The notes beneath the pieces are model-generated. The model was not told where the DNA came from. It worked only from the letters and a program-made list of their open reading frames with translations, and did no database searches. A stretch of 64,000 nt of DNA from Bretschneidera sinensis (taxonomy: Eukaryota > Streptophyta > Magnoliopsida > Brassicales > Akaniaceae). Each line of letters opens with the position of its first letter. Within the stretch, counting starts at the first letter, position 1. This document shows, piece by piece, positions 11,375 to 22,592 of this stretch. The stretch lies in the NCBI GenBank assembly GCA_023935145.1, contig CM043703.1, positions 24,811,727-24,875,726 of the forward strand, given 5' to 3'. The position numbers were made by a program, and so were the translations under genes.

Positions 11375-11389
11375 AAGTTTGGGGGTATT
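11375..11389 (+). other. Polypurine tract before LTR 2
   Basis: AAGTTTGGGGGTATT directly before the TG of LTR 2. The counterpart before LTR 3 is 15777-15791. Confidence 0.8.
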
Positions 11390-12674
11390 TGATGAGTGCC
11401 AAATATTGCATATTTTGGCCCTCTAATTTACATTTGTTAGCTTAGGAATTTGTTACTTTGAGTTGTTTTCGTTGTTTTTCAGGTTTACAAGCACTGGGAA
11501 AGGAGTTTCACTAAAATTGCCAGAATTGCCTGTACAGATCAATCATCTTTGAAAATTAAACTGTATTGATTCAGGAAGAACTAGGATATGAGCCATATAT
11601 GCTTAGAAAGATCAAGAAGTCTATTTTCTAGAGAATTTTACGGCTCATAAAAATGATTTTTCTACAGAAAGTTATGGCCGTTTTAGTAGACAAAGGTCAG
11701 GCTATGCGGGCTGTGCGGGATTTCAGCGTGAACAGAAGTTTTGAAGGGCATGTGAAGACTTAAATCCAACATCCCACATTGGTTGGAAACACATTTCTAT
11801 ATCCCACATCCCACATCGGATTGGAAACACATTCCACTTGTGGTATTTGCCTATATAAGACCCACTCCACTTCATCATTCAGGGTACAATTCCTGAGCCA
11901 CTTTGGTGTTTACCGGTGGACGTCCGCTAGCATTCTGGTGGATCCCGAAGGCATTGCTACCACGAGGGGAAGCGCCGCCCGTCAGCGAGTGGAATTTCTC
12001 CCATGTAAAGTTGTTTATTTATTTCTTTATATTCAGTTGTTTTAGTTTAAATGTTTAGCACTTTTTATTATAGTTTTATAATTATGAGTGGCTAGACTCT
12101 TCAGCTAAGGTTGAAGATGAAGCCCCGCCGTTGTTTGGCGTAGTAGTTCAGATTTGCTTGTACAAATCTGACAATTTTTAGTATAAATGTTCTGTCAATT
12201 ATTTGAGTTAATCTTATAATTGATTGAGTTTAAATTGTCTGTTGGATTTTCTTTGTGTTTCATCTGATGGATACATTGAATGCTTTTCGATTAAATTGGA
12301 TTCCCTTTGTGATTTGTTAAGAGCGGATACATCGGGTACTTTTGGTTTAGTTGGGATATTCTTTGTTTTTTGTCTTATAGTTGGATTCATTGAATGTTTT
12401 GATAGGCTATATTTTTAGAACATGTATGCTTAACTTCGGTGGGGTGGATTCGGAAACCTTAGTGCTTTTTATTATTAGTTTTTAAATCAATTTAATTTAG
12501 TTTTAATTTATTTTGCAATATCATTCTGAAATTTGGAATTAGGTTAAAATAGAGTTAGTTTAGATTAAAAATTATATTTTCACAATGCAATTCCCTGTGG
12601 ATTCGACCTCGCACTTGCACAACGCTATACTGCAAACGACTCGTGCGCTTGCGAGTAAATTAAAACTCACAACA
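11390..12674 (+). repeat. LTR 2 (shared central LTR)
   Basis: 1285 bp. It is both the 3' LTR of the first unit and the 5' LTR of the second, being preceded by a polypurine tract and followed by a primer-binding site (12676 onward). Confidence 0.93.
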
Positions 12675-12801
12675 AGTTTTTGGCGCCGTTGCCGGGGAAT
12701 TGTTTTGTTTGTGAAAATTTTTGGTCTGAATTGATTTTATTTTTCTACTAGTTAGTTATAAAAATAAAAAATAATAATAATAATTTAATTTTAAAAAAAA
12801 A

Positions 12802-14523
12802 ATGTGGATGAATCCAGTGCCGGTTTCACAGTCTTTAGAGGACGCCCTCAAAGATTTCATTAAAATGACCGGCCCGTCCCTCAATGCTGCCAACACATTC
12901 AATGTTGATAGCTGTTCCATCTGTGCTAGTCCTATGCATCTAGCACAGAATTGTCCATCAATGCCGGCTTGTGCCGAGTATCCTATGGAACAAATGAATG
13001 CTTTCAATGACTGTTGTTGGCAATCAAATGGATCTTGCTCCGAAACATACAATCCAGGGTGGTGGGACCACTCTAATTTTTCATGGGAGCAGAACCAACC
13101 AATGAATCAGGGAGGAGCCCCTTACCATGCTCACAATCAATACACTCCCGAATTTCCTCCACCAATTCCAAATTACAGTCACTCAGCTTATCCAGCACCA
13201 TCACCCGCTTACCAAGCTCCCATTCAAGCGCCAGCGTCGGTTTCGCAGTCATTGGAGGACGCTCTCAATGATTTCATGAAAACGACTAGCCAATCTATGA
13301 GTGAAGTGATGAGTGCAACAATAGAAAACACCCAAGTGATTGCCACACTAGAGAGTCAAATTGATCAAATCGCAAGTTACGTGGGTGAAGGTGAGGAAGA
13401 AACGTTCCCCAGTCAAACTGAGCCTAACCTAAAGGAACAGTTTGCTGTGGGAAATTCTTCAACTCCAATGCATTGGCAGGAACAAGTGCAATCAACTGTC
13501 CCATACTTGTCTGGGAGACAAGTGGACAATCAAGTGGAAGAGAACCCTGCTATGCACCAAGGGCAAGAGAGTGGCAACAATGAGAAGAGAGATGCTGAGC
13601 CATCTACAGCCACTCGTATTATTAAGGATCTCTCTAGGTTGTTTTTACCTAAAGCGCCTTACCCTGAGAGACTACAAGTGCCCAAGAAAGAAGGGAAGTC
13701 TGAGGACATTATAAAGGCATGCTTTGCTCAGTTTGAAGAGGATTTGGATTTAGATAAGTTACTTGAGCAAGCAAATACTATCGTGGAGTCTACTCCTCGG
13801 GAGAGTAGTAGGACAGAGGAGACTATGGATGAATCCCGTATTGAGGATCCCTTGGAGGCATGCTTTGCTCACTTTGGAGAGGACTTGGGCTTAGATAAGT
13901 TACTCGATGAAGTAAATGTCATTTTGGAGTCTGATCCTCGAGAAAGCAATGAGAAGGAGGAGACCGCCGCACCTGAAACCCCCAAGAAGGAACTTCAGCC
14001 TTTACTAGATAATATTAAGTATAAGTTCCTAGGTTCAGCCTATAGTTTTCCTGTGATTATACCTTCCGATTTGGGTGATGCTCTAGAGGAGAAATTATTT
14101 GACGTCTTAAGAGAGCATAAGGAAGCTATAGGCTGGACTATTGAGGATGTCAAGGGGATCAGCCCCTCGGTGGTGACATACACGATACAGTTGGAGGAGA
14201 ATGCCAAGCCATCGAGGGAGCCAGAAAGAAGGCTCAACCCTGCTTTGCAAGAGGTTGTGAGGGCGGAAGATATTAAGCTGTTAGAGGCAGGGATCATTTA
14301 TCCCATCTCTGATAGCAAGTGGGTGAGCCAGATTCCAGTCGTGCCCAAACGTGCTGAATTTACGGTAGTAAATAAAGACAACGAGTTGGTTCCAACTCGA
14401 GTACAGTCAAGATGGAGAAAGTGTCTAGACTACCGTAAATTGAATGCTGCCACCAGGCCTGATCATTTTCCATTCCCATTTATTGATCAGATGGTGGAGC
14501 ACTTAGTTGGGCATGTTTACTAA
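12802..14523 (+). CDS. Fused Gag-tail/RT-start ORF of the non-autonomous element, second copy (intact)
   Basis: 573 codons, the intact version of the ORF at 8394. It opens with a knuckle-like Cys/His segment, then a Gln/Pro/Tyr-rich stretch (about 70-145), an Athila Gag C-terminal segment, two acidic 45-residue repeats ('ACFAQFEEDLDLDKLLEQAN' and 'ACFAHFGEDLGLDKLLDEVN'), then the N-terminal part of RT. It ends at 'IDQMVEHLVGHVY', just where the catalytic palm would begin. A short motif (VSQSLEDAL.DF) occurs at both about residue 8 and 147, suggesting the Gag part arose by duplication or a jump. No protease, polymerase or integrase residues are present. A role in packaging is possible through the Gag part, but this is inference. 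Confidence 0.75.
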   Translation: MWMNPVPVSQSLEDALKDFIKMTGPSLNAANTFNVDSCSICASPMHLAQNCPSMPACAEYPMEQMNAFNDCCWQSNGSCSETYNPGWWDHSNFSWEQNQPMNQGGAPYHAHNQYTPEFPPPIPNYSHSAYPAPSPAYQAPIQAPASVSQSLEDALNDFMKTTSQSMSEVMSATIENTQVIATLESQIDQIASYVGEGEEETFPSQTEPNLKEQFAVGNSSTPMHWQEQVQSTVPYLSGRQVDNQVEENPAMHQGQESGNNEKRDAEPSTATRIIKDLSRLFLPKAPYPERLQVPKKEGKSEDIIKACFAQFEEDLDLDKLLEQANTIVESTPRESSRTEETMDESRIEDPLEACFAHFGEDLGLDKLLDEVNVILESDPRESNEKEETAAPETPKKELQPLLDNIKYKFLGSAYSFPVIIPSDLGDALEEKLFDVLREHKEAIGWTIEDVKGISPSVVTYTIQLEENAKPSREPERRLNPALQEVVRAEDIKLLEAGIIYPISDSKWVSQIPVVPKRAEFTVVNKDNELVPTRVQSRWRKCLDYRKLNAATRPDHFPFPFIDQMVEHLVGHVY

Positions 14524-15791
14524 TGTTGGGTCTGGCTGAAGACGTTAAACTTAGCGCTCATGGGAGGCACCCCACAGCTTATCTTTTCTTTTGTTTATTT
14601 ATTAATTTGCATTTTTATGATTAATGTTTGTTTCCAGTATTTTTTGTTTTCCAGTTTTTATTTTTCAGGGACAAAGCGTACTTCAGTTCAAGTTTGGGGG
14701 TATGCTATGAGCCATACCAGTCCAGATAGTTCTTCATATCTCAGGTAAGCTCTTTCCATATTAGTCACACATTGGGGTCAATGTGTAATTTAAGTTTGGG
14801 GGTATGGGAGACACATCACACACTTTGTCCTAATTTGTTGTCTTTTCGTCGTAGAGATAAATGCATGCTCATGTTATCGTGAAATTTTAGTTGATCTAAA
14901 CATTTTCTGTGATGTGATGTCATTAGTGAGCTTAACATTTTGAACACACGATCTGGTGATAAATTTTTAAAATTTAGTTACTTTAGGCATTTTGAGAATT
15001 CACATGTTTGATCTAATCTAACACGAGCACATTAGCACAAATTATGTGAGGTATGACATGTGATTTTAATGTGTATTTTTCCTTATCTTAACTGAAACTG
15101 GATGACTTGTTGGATGAACTCTTGGGCATAGGAAAATATAAAAAAAAAAAATTATCAATAAACTTTTCGCTGAGTAACTGGACCTCTTGCCTCAGTAAGC
15201 AGTGAGTGTTCAGGTCAAAAGGTGGAATTTTGCTTGGTAATATTAAGGTCGGTTTAATTTCGTAGCCTTTTTGACTCGAGTTAGTAAGTCCTTAGGGGTG
15301 TCTTTACACCTAATGCCCTAAAACCACCTGGTTTGGGAGTCATTGACTTAACACTTGCTACATGGGTCAATTTGAAAGCTTAAGGGAACTAAACATAGCC
15401 GTGCCTTATTAAAAAAAAAAAATAATAATAATAATACTATGCCTTTGTCATTCATTTTTGATGGGAAATTCGGTGTATCTTGAGACATGGAGACCTTACA
15501 CATTAGAGTTACTTGGAAGCTTCATTTTTATATGCTAATTCACCTTACACTGATTCAAGCTTATGATGCCTTATCCTGCCTTTTGTAAGTAATTAGATTT
15601 TAACATTTCTATTCATTATGAAGATGGGTTTGCCTTTTTAAGCTTGCTTATGAATGAATATCATGGTGATGTGTGCTCCTTAAATTTTTGGATACCATGA
15701 GTGATGACTTTATTTTTATGTTCTTTGTTTTTCATTGAGTCTTTTATTTTGTTTTGCTAAGGGACTAGCAAATTGTAAGTTTGGGGGTATT
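14524..15791 (+). other. 3' untranslated region, second unit
   Basis: Same organisation as 10030-11389: 14-mer purine tract copies at 14690, 14792 and 15777 and the hairpin at 14767-14786. It differs by a few substitutions and homopolymer lengths. Confidence 0.8.
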
Positions 15792-17075
15792 TGATGAGTG
15801 CCAAATATTGCATATTTTGGCCCTCTAATTTACATTTGTTAGCTTAGGAATTTGTTACTTTGAGTTGTTTTCGTTGTTTTTCAGGTTTACAAGCACTGGG
15901 AAAGGAGTTTCACTAAAATTGCCAGAATTGCCCATACAGATCAATCATCTTTGAAAATTAAACTGTATTGATTCAAGAAGAACTAGGATATGAGCCATAT
16001 ACGCTTAGAAAGATCAAGAAGTCTATTTTCTAGAGAATTTTACGGCTCATAGAAATGATTTTTCTACAGAAAGTTATGGCCGTTTTAGTAGACAAAGGTC
16101 AGGCTGTGCGGGTTGTGCGGGATTTCAGCGTGAACAGAAGTTTTGAAGGGCATGTGAAGACTTAAATCCAACATCCCACATTGGTTGGAAACACATTTCT
16201 ATATCCCACATCCCACATCGGATTGGAAACACATTCCACTTGTGGTATTTGCCTATATAAGACCCACTCCACTTCATCATTCAGGGTACAATTCCTGAGC
16301 CACTTTGGTGTTTACCGGTGGACGTCCGCTAGCATTCTGGTGGATCCCGAAGGCATTGCTACCACGAGGGGAAGCGCCGCCCGTCAGCGAGTGGAATTTC
16401 TCCATGTAAAGTTGTTTATTTATTTCTTTATATTCAGTTGTTTTAGTTTAAATGTTTAGCACTTTTTATTATAGTTTTATAATTATGAGTGGCTAGACTC
16501 TTCAGCTAAGGTTGAAGATGAAGCCCCGCCGTTGTTTGGCGTAGTAGTTCAGATTTGCTTGTACAAATCTGACAATTTTTAGTATAAATGTTCTGTCAAT
16601 TATTTGAGTTAATCTTATAATTGATTGAGTTTAAATTGTCTGTTGGATTTTCTTTGTGTTTCATCTGATGGATACATTGAATGCTTTTCGATTAAATTGG
16701 ATTCCCTTTGTGATTTGTTAAGAGCGGATACATCGGGTGCTTTTGGTTTAGTTGGGATATTCTTTGTTTTTTGTCTTATAGTTGGATTCATTGAATGTTT
16801 TGATAGGCTATATTTTTAGAACATGTATGCTTAACTTCGGTGGGGTGGATTCGGAAACCTTAGTGCTTTTTATTATTAGTTTTTAAATCAATTTAATTTA
16901 GTTTTAATTTATTTTGCAATATCATTCTGAAATTTGGAACTAGGTTAAAATAGAGTTAGTTTAGATTAAAAATTATATTTTCACAATGCAATTCCCTGTG
17001 GATTCGACCTCGCACTTGCACAACGCTATACTGCAAACGATTCGTGCGCTTGCGAGTAAATTAAAACTCACAACA
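15792..17075 (+). repeat. LTR 3 of the tandem Athila-like element
   Basis: 1284 bp, one base shorter than LTR 1 and 2 (one C missing near 16402). It ends CACAACA and is followed by TATAT and the resumed Tekay LTR. Confidence 0.93.
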
Positions 17076-17080
17076 TATAT

Positions 17081-18735
17081 ATACACACACACACACGAAC
17101 ATCAATCCTCAACTTTTAACATGGGAGTTACATTATTAAAATTTCAACTGAAATAATATATACAACATAGGATGCATGGATATTTAAATTTTTTTTTCAT
17201 TAGTCTGAAGATGTGGACCACGTGGCTTACAGAAAATAATTCAGTCTGAATCTCAGCCCACAATTCTATCTGTCCTGCCCGTTACCTAAAATTATTTAAC
17301 AATGAGGAGTGAGCTTCACAAGCTCAGTGAATTAAATTTACTAAAAGTACTTGATTATATACTTCCAGTCACATCTTATAATTCAATCATTTCAAATTTA
17401 CCAATATTAATCATCTATTTCTTCACATATAATAATTCATTCTTTCAAATCATCTTCTAATAATATTCATCTGTTATCTCATATAATTCAATAATAGCAT
17501 TCTATTATCACTACTCATATCATAATTCCAACTATTTGTCAATCTCTTCTTAAATTAATCATCAAACATATCAATTTTTCTTCTCGTATATTTAATCATC
17601 TGAGATTATCAATTCAACATCATTATTTACCTCGTTATGAGGTTCACAACATATAATTAATCAATCAAATAATTTTTATCATGTCATACTTTCATATTTC
17701 TTTCTCATTATATCTGTCTCTCTGTGAGACTCATTTGTCTATCAATAATTTCACAATCAAGGCTGATACTCTAGCATCTCAATCAATAATAATCAATATT
17801 TAAAACAAATGCAATGCATGAATTTAAATTATCTTTCGTCCTTTCTCATCACATATTTCATATTATCATTTGGGAACATCTTCCCAAATGTCGACATGTT
17901 TCAACCAGACCAACTATCTTCTTGGTTTTTTCGGCTAGACTGGCTGCCTTCCTGGTCTTTTATTTTTAGCTAGACCTGCTGCCTTCCCGGTCTTTTATTT
18001 TATGCATATGAGCAATAATATGAAAACAAGCATACATTCAATCATTCAATTTAGCTATCAAGTTTTTTCTCAAAATTATTATTTTTATCATATTCATTAA
18101 ATTATCTCCTCATATATCATATCCACTTTTCAATCATATTTTTTAGAAATTTCATAAAACTTCTTAGTATAGTTTTCAGTCATCCATCCTATCTAAAATA
18201 TAAATTCTTATATAATTAATATTCAACACACTTTCCAATTCCTAATCAATAAATTGATCAATTTTCATATATAATAGAAAATACATCATTAAATCATTGT
18301 AATTCACCCATTTATTTAAATATCATAATTTCATATTTTTATTGGTTTTGATTACTAAAAGTAAATCTAACTCACTATGTAGCACTTAAAGCTACCTGTG
18401 GATCACCTCCTTGCCTTTCTTGCTCATTTCAACAATTTATTGAGATTGCTGATAACCAACACCTAATCATAAACTTCCATAAATCTTACTATTTCATAAC
18501 TTAATTCAAATAATATAATTATTTAATTATGAGTCTGATTGAAAATTTATCTTAAATATGATGGAGTCTTGCTATTGTAATTGAAGGACTGCACTATCTC
18601 TAATATTGGAGAAATTTTCTTTATAACTTTTTGCTAAGAAATTTGAATTGAAGAAAGAAGAGAACCAAATGGGAGTTGGTAAGAATTAACAAAAAAAAAA
18701 ATTAAAGTTATTATATTAAATCAGCCACCCCCTCC

Positions 18736-18766
<31 letters not shown>

Positions 18767-18972
18767 AAACCATTCTGCATGTCCTTGTTGCTTAACATGT
18801 AAGAAGTGCATGTTGTGTGACAACACTTGGACATCCAGGTGTTGTCCCACCTTTTTTTTCAAAAGAATTATTTTTATTCAATAAGAAATATTTCTTGTAT
18901 ATATTATTTTAATTCCACGTAATATCTATCAAATTACTTTTTTACTCTTACTTTAAGAAGACATGTATTACA
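17081..18972 (-). repeat. Tekay left LTR, inner part
   Basis: Continues the LTR broken at 6983 and matches the right LTR (42579-44658) along its length. It contains three units of an approximately 35-bp AGACC...GGTCT minisatellite (17895-18000), against five in the right LTR, and a long C-run and A-run near 18734-18769. It ends at GTATTACA (18972). Confidence 0.9.
18734..18769. repeat. Poly-C/poly-A tract
   Basis: 23 C followed by 13 A. The right LTR has only 8 C and 3 A here, so the tract expanded after insertion, or its length is a sequencing or assembly artefact. Confidence 0.8.
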
Positions 18973-18987
18973 ATTCTACCCACTTTA
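18973..18987 (-). other. Tekay polypurine tract (candidate)
   Basis: On the minus strand AAAGTGGGTAGAAT stands directly before the TGTAATAC end of the LTR, as a polypurine tract should. Confidence 0.5.
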
Positions 18988-19021
18988 TAAAAATTTCGTC
19001 CCTGAAATTTTCTTACTTAAC

Positions 19022-20240
19022 TCATGAAAAAGCTGGGGGTACTCTTTCCTCATGCTCCCAAGTACCTTCAACATCTTTGTTCTGCCATACTACTTGAATC
19101 AAAGGAATAACTTTATTACGCAAGACTTGTTCCTTTCTGTCTAGAATTTTGACTGGTACTTGCATAAATATCAAATCTTCTCGAAGTTTTACAGCCTGAT
19201 TCGGAATACTATGAGATTCATCATGTAAACACTTTCTCAAAAGTGAAATATGAAACATATTATGTAATTGCTTTGATTCTTGAGGCAAATCCAATCTGTA
19301 TGCTACTGGCCCAAATCTTTCAATTACCTTATATGGCTCCACAAATCTCGGACTCAACTTTTCTTTCTTTTTAAATCTTAATACACCTTTCCACGGAGAT
19401 ATCTTCAAAAAACACACAGTCACTAACCTGAAACTCAAGAGGTCATCTTTTATTATCAACATATCTCTTCTGTCTGTTCTGTGCTGCTTTAAGTTCCCTA
19501 ACCAGTTTGATCATCTCAGTAGTCAAATTTATTATTTCTAGACCAAATTTCTTTTTTTCTCCAACTTCTTCCCAACATACTAGAGTTTTGCACCTTCTAC
19601 CATATAAAGCCTCAACTGGTGTCATCCCAATACTAGTTTGATACTAATTATTATATGCAAACTCGATCAAAGGTAAATAAACATCCCAGCTCACTGAAAA
19701 ACTCAATACACTTGCCCTCAATATATCTTATAGTATTCTGATGATTCTTTTTGTCTACCCATCAGTTTGAGGATGAAAAGTTATATTAAACTGTAACTGC
19801 GTACCTGTGGCTTTTTGAAAGCCTTTCCAAAACCAGGATGTAAATCTAGCATCTCTATTTGACACTATGCTCAATGGTACTTCATGCAACCTCACAATCT
19901 TAGCTATATACAGTTAAACCAACTTTTTAGGACTCCAATTAGTTTTAATTGGAAGAAGTTGAGATGACTTAGAAAGTCTATCTACTATCACTCACACTGT
20001 ATCGTGACCTCTTTGGGTATAGGAAAATCCAAAAACAAAATCCATACTCACATTTTTCTATGGTCATTCAAGCACAGGAAGAGGCTGTAGTAAGCCTCCT
20101 AGATGTTTATTCTCTGACTTCACTTGCTGACAAACCAACATCTAGACATATATTCAGCTACATCCCTCTTCAATCCTGACCACCAATAATTCTGTCTCAA
20201 TTCTCTATACATCTTATTGTTACTCGATTGCATCGAGTAT
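19022..20240 (-). pseudogene. Tekay integrase with C-terminal chromodomain-like end
   Basis: Minus-strand pieces read 'MTPVEALYGRRCKTLVCWEE' (about 19625 down), a 'RQKRYVDNKR' segment, then 'LRFKKKEKLSPRFVEPYKVI', 'HNMFHISLLRKC' and a C-terminal 'VPVKILDRKEQVLRNKVIPL ... VEGTWEHEE' (19462-19022). The last part matches the chromodomain-like end of Tekay/Del integrases, which is thought to guide insertion to heterochromatin. Two frames are used and stops occur before 19625, so it is inactive. The catalytic core upstream (about 19700-20200) is recognisable only in pieces. Confidence 0.75.
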
Positions 20241-20279
20241 ACATCATCAATGTGCCTCTAATATCTCCTTTCTCAACTC

Positions 20280-21018
20280 AGCGTCATTGGAAACACAAAT
20301 CCTATGTTCCAATACCAAAATACCATCATTTCCAATTTTGAACTCATATTGCTTTCTACTAAGCACTTCCTACTTAATGTCCTCTATCTCCTCATCTCTA
20401 CCTTGCATTTCTAATAAGTGTTCTACAATAGATGACTGTACAACCATGTTTTCTAATAATACTCATATATCACTAATATTTAAGTTCATTATCATCTCTC
20501 TCAACTCTACTATAAGATTCACATCATGGTTCTCTATAACAGCTAATCTTCCTATAGATTTTCTACTCAATGCATTAGCTACCTCATTCACTTTCTCTAG
20601 ATGGTAATGTATCGTACAATCATAATCACTAATCAACTCCATCCAATGCCTCTGTCTCAAATTCAGCCCTATCTGGGTATTTAATTATATCAAACTCTTA
20701 TGGTCAGTAAATATCTCATAAGTGGCTTCATACAGATGATGTCTCCAAATCTTCAAACCAAACACTATGGCAGCCAACTCTAAGTCATGGGTCGGGTAAT
20801 TTCTTTCGTGATTCTTCTATTGCCTAGAAACATATGCCACTACCTTTCCATGTTGCATCAACACACATCCCAACCCTTGATGTGAAGCATCACTATACAC
20901 AACAAATCCTTCATCAGTAGAAGAAAGAACCAATACTAGAGCAGTAGTTAATTTCTCCTCCAACAACTAAAAACTATTCTCACATTCCTTAGACCATACA
21001 AACTTCACCACTTTCTTG
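20280..21018 (-). pseudogene. Tekay RNase H and end of RT
   Basis: 'HWMELISDYDCTIHYHLEKV' and 'NEVANALSRKS' (20660-20463, minus) are the end of RNase H. Upstream (20670-21018) lie degraded RNase H and connection pieces ending at 'KKVVKFVWSKECENSF' near 21010-20970. The frame runs across the GTCAA duplication to 39663 on the far side of the Athila insertion. Confidence 0.75.
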
Positions 21019-21023
21019 GTCAA

Positions 21024-22592
21024 TGTTATACAAATATCAACCTAAATAATAAGCTTCTAAATGTATGTTTTAACTCGCAAGTGCACAAGATCCAACAAAT
21101 AGTATAGCTAGCAAATACGAGATCATTCCCACGAGGATTGGATTAATTGTGTTTAAATATAATTTCATAAAACTTCTATATAAATGAAACAAAAAATAAT
21201 AGATTTGAATAAACAACAAAGATTGCACTAGTGAAAGAAAATCATAAAATAGTTTTGAATCTAGAATTGAAATAATGAAAAAATAAGTTAAGGCTTCGAT
21301 ATTCACCACTAATCATCTTCTTTAAAGCAAACAAATTGCACAATGCTAGAAACTAGATTTAGATGTTTAATGTTTACCAACCTAAGGGCATGATATCTAC
21401 TACTTAAGCTATTGATTTTCCTAAGCAACAAGTTAGGCATGGGTGTCTACTCTAACTCTTTTCATTCTCAAAGTATTTACCATGGTATCTACTAAGTTGC
21501 ACTTCAAGAAAACATGAAACAATGGAAATAAGCAAACACATGAAACCTTGAACACGGTATCTATTCTGGCTTTTCATGTTGATTAATACCAAGAACCCAT
21601 AATTGGTTCATTCATCACTTAGTGTAGGCACAAGACTCGGTCATCTAAATTTATCTAGTTGACGATCTCTATATAACACATGTATATGATGATCAAGCAT
21701 AACACATAAACCATATGAAGAATGAAATAAAACCAAGAATTAATCAATTAAGCATAACAAAAAAAATAAATTGTAACAAAGCAAATCGAAATCCTTAAGA
21801 AAACATGACTACGGCTTCAATCGAGCCCTAACTAAAATATTTAGTTACCCATAATTCTAATGAAAAATATCCTCATCATAAAAAATAAGATAAAAGAAAG
21901 AAAAGATAAGTCTATGATGATAATCCTCAGAGAACAAGAGCTCCCACGCGTGAAGACGACCACCGTAGAAGAAAATATAGTAAAAAAACCTTTTCTCTTT
22001 TTGTTCTCTTAAACATGTATTTATAGAACCCTAAAAAAAACCATAGTAATTGAATGTGTGCTTATTTTGTTTTTTTTAATATTTTTTCCTAGTCTTATTT
22101 AGGCACAACTTCATTTTCAGCCGTGCAAATCCAAAAAAAAAATCGAAATTTAATGGCTCCTTCACGTCTGCCACGTTGAAATCTCATATAGCCTGACATT
22201 TGTCTACTAAAACTGATATAACTTTCTCTAGAAAAATTATATTTATGAGCCGTAAAATTCTCCAGAAAATAGACATCCGGATCTTTCCAAGCATATATGG
22301 GTCATCCCCTGGTTCTTCCTGAATCAATATAGTTTAATTCGCAAAAATGACTTATTTGTACAGGCAATTCTGGCAATTTAGTGAAGCTTCTTTTCACCCT
22401 TTTCTAATGATAACATGACTTGGCAAAATGCTCAATTTATCTTTAACAATCTAGAAATGATAGGTTTTGTTGCACTCCTCTTAGAAAACCTGAAAGCATG
22501 TAAAACACTACAAAAGATCAAATTGTAACAAGACTAAAGGATTAACGTATGCAAATTAAGGGGCTTGAATGTGTGATATTCAACGCTTATCA
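21024..22592 (-). repeat. Athila 3' LTR (left)
   Basis: 1569 bp. Differs from its partner at 38099 by many substitutions and small indels, so this insertion is clearly older than the SIRE inside it. It carries the shared U3 block in reverse (about 22190-22390), with a TATA box on the minus strand at about 22018-22025. Confidence 0.92.

Larger units (their letters stand above)
10030..11389 (+). other. 3' untranslated region, first unit
   Basis: No ORF of note. It contains three exact copies of the 14-mer AAGTTTGGGGGTAT (10283, 10385, 11375). The last one abuts LTR 2 and is the true polypurine tract. A perfect 8-bp-stem hairpin (10360-10379) precedes the second copy. A poly-A/AAT microsatellite lies near 11007-11031. 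Confidence 0.8.
6984..17075 (+). mobile_element. Non-autonomous Athila-like element in tandem form (LTR-internal-LTR-internal-LTR)
   Basis: Three nearly identical LTRs of 1284-1285 bp (starts 6984, 11390, 15792) enclose two nearly identical internal regions of about 3.12 kb. LTRs start TGATGAGTGCC and end CACAACA. After LTR1 and LTR2 comes the tRNA-Asp-type primer-binding site of Athila elements; before LTR2 and LTR3 comes the purine tract. The whole is flanked by TATAT (6979-6983, 17076-17080). Each internal region encodes only one fused Gag-tail/RT-start ORF. There is no protease, RT core, RNase H or integrase, so the family must rely on enzymes supplied in trans. Confidence 0.9.

Noticed and set aside
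20287..20607. 106-codon plus-strand ORF
   Set aside because: Antisense shadow of the Tekay RNase H region.
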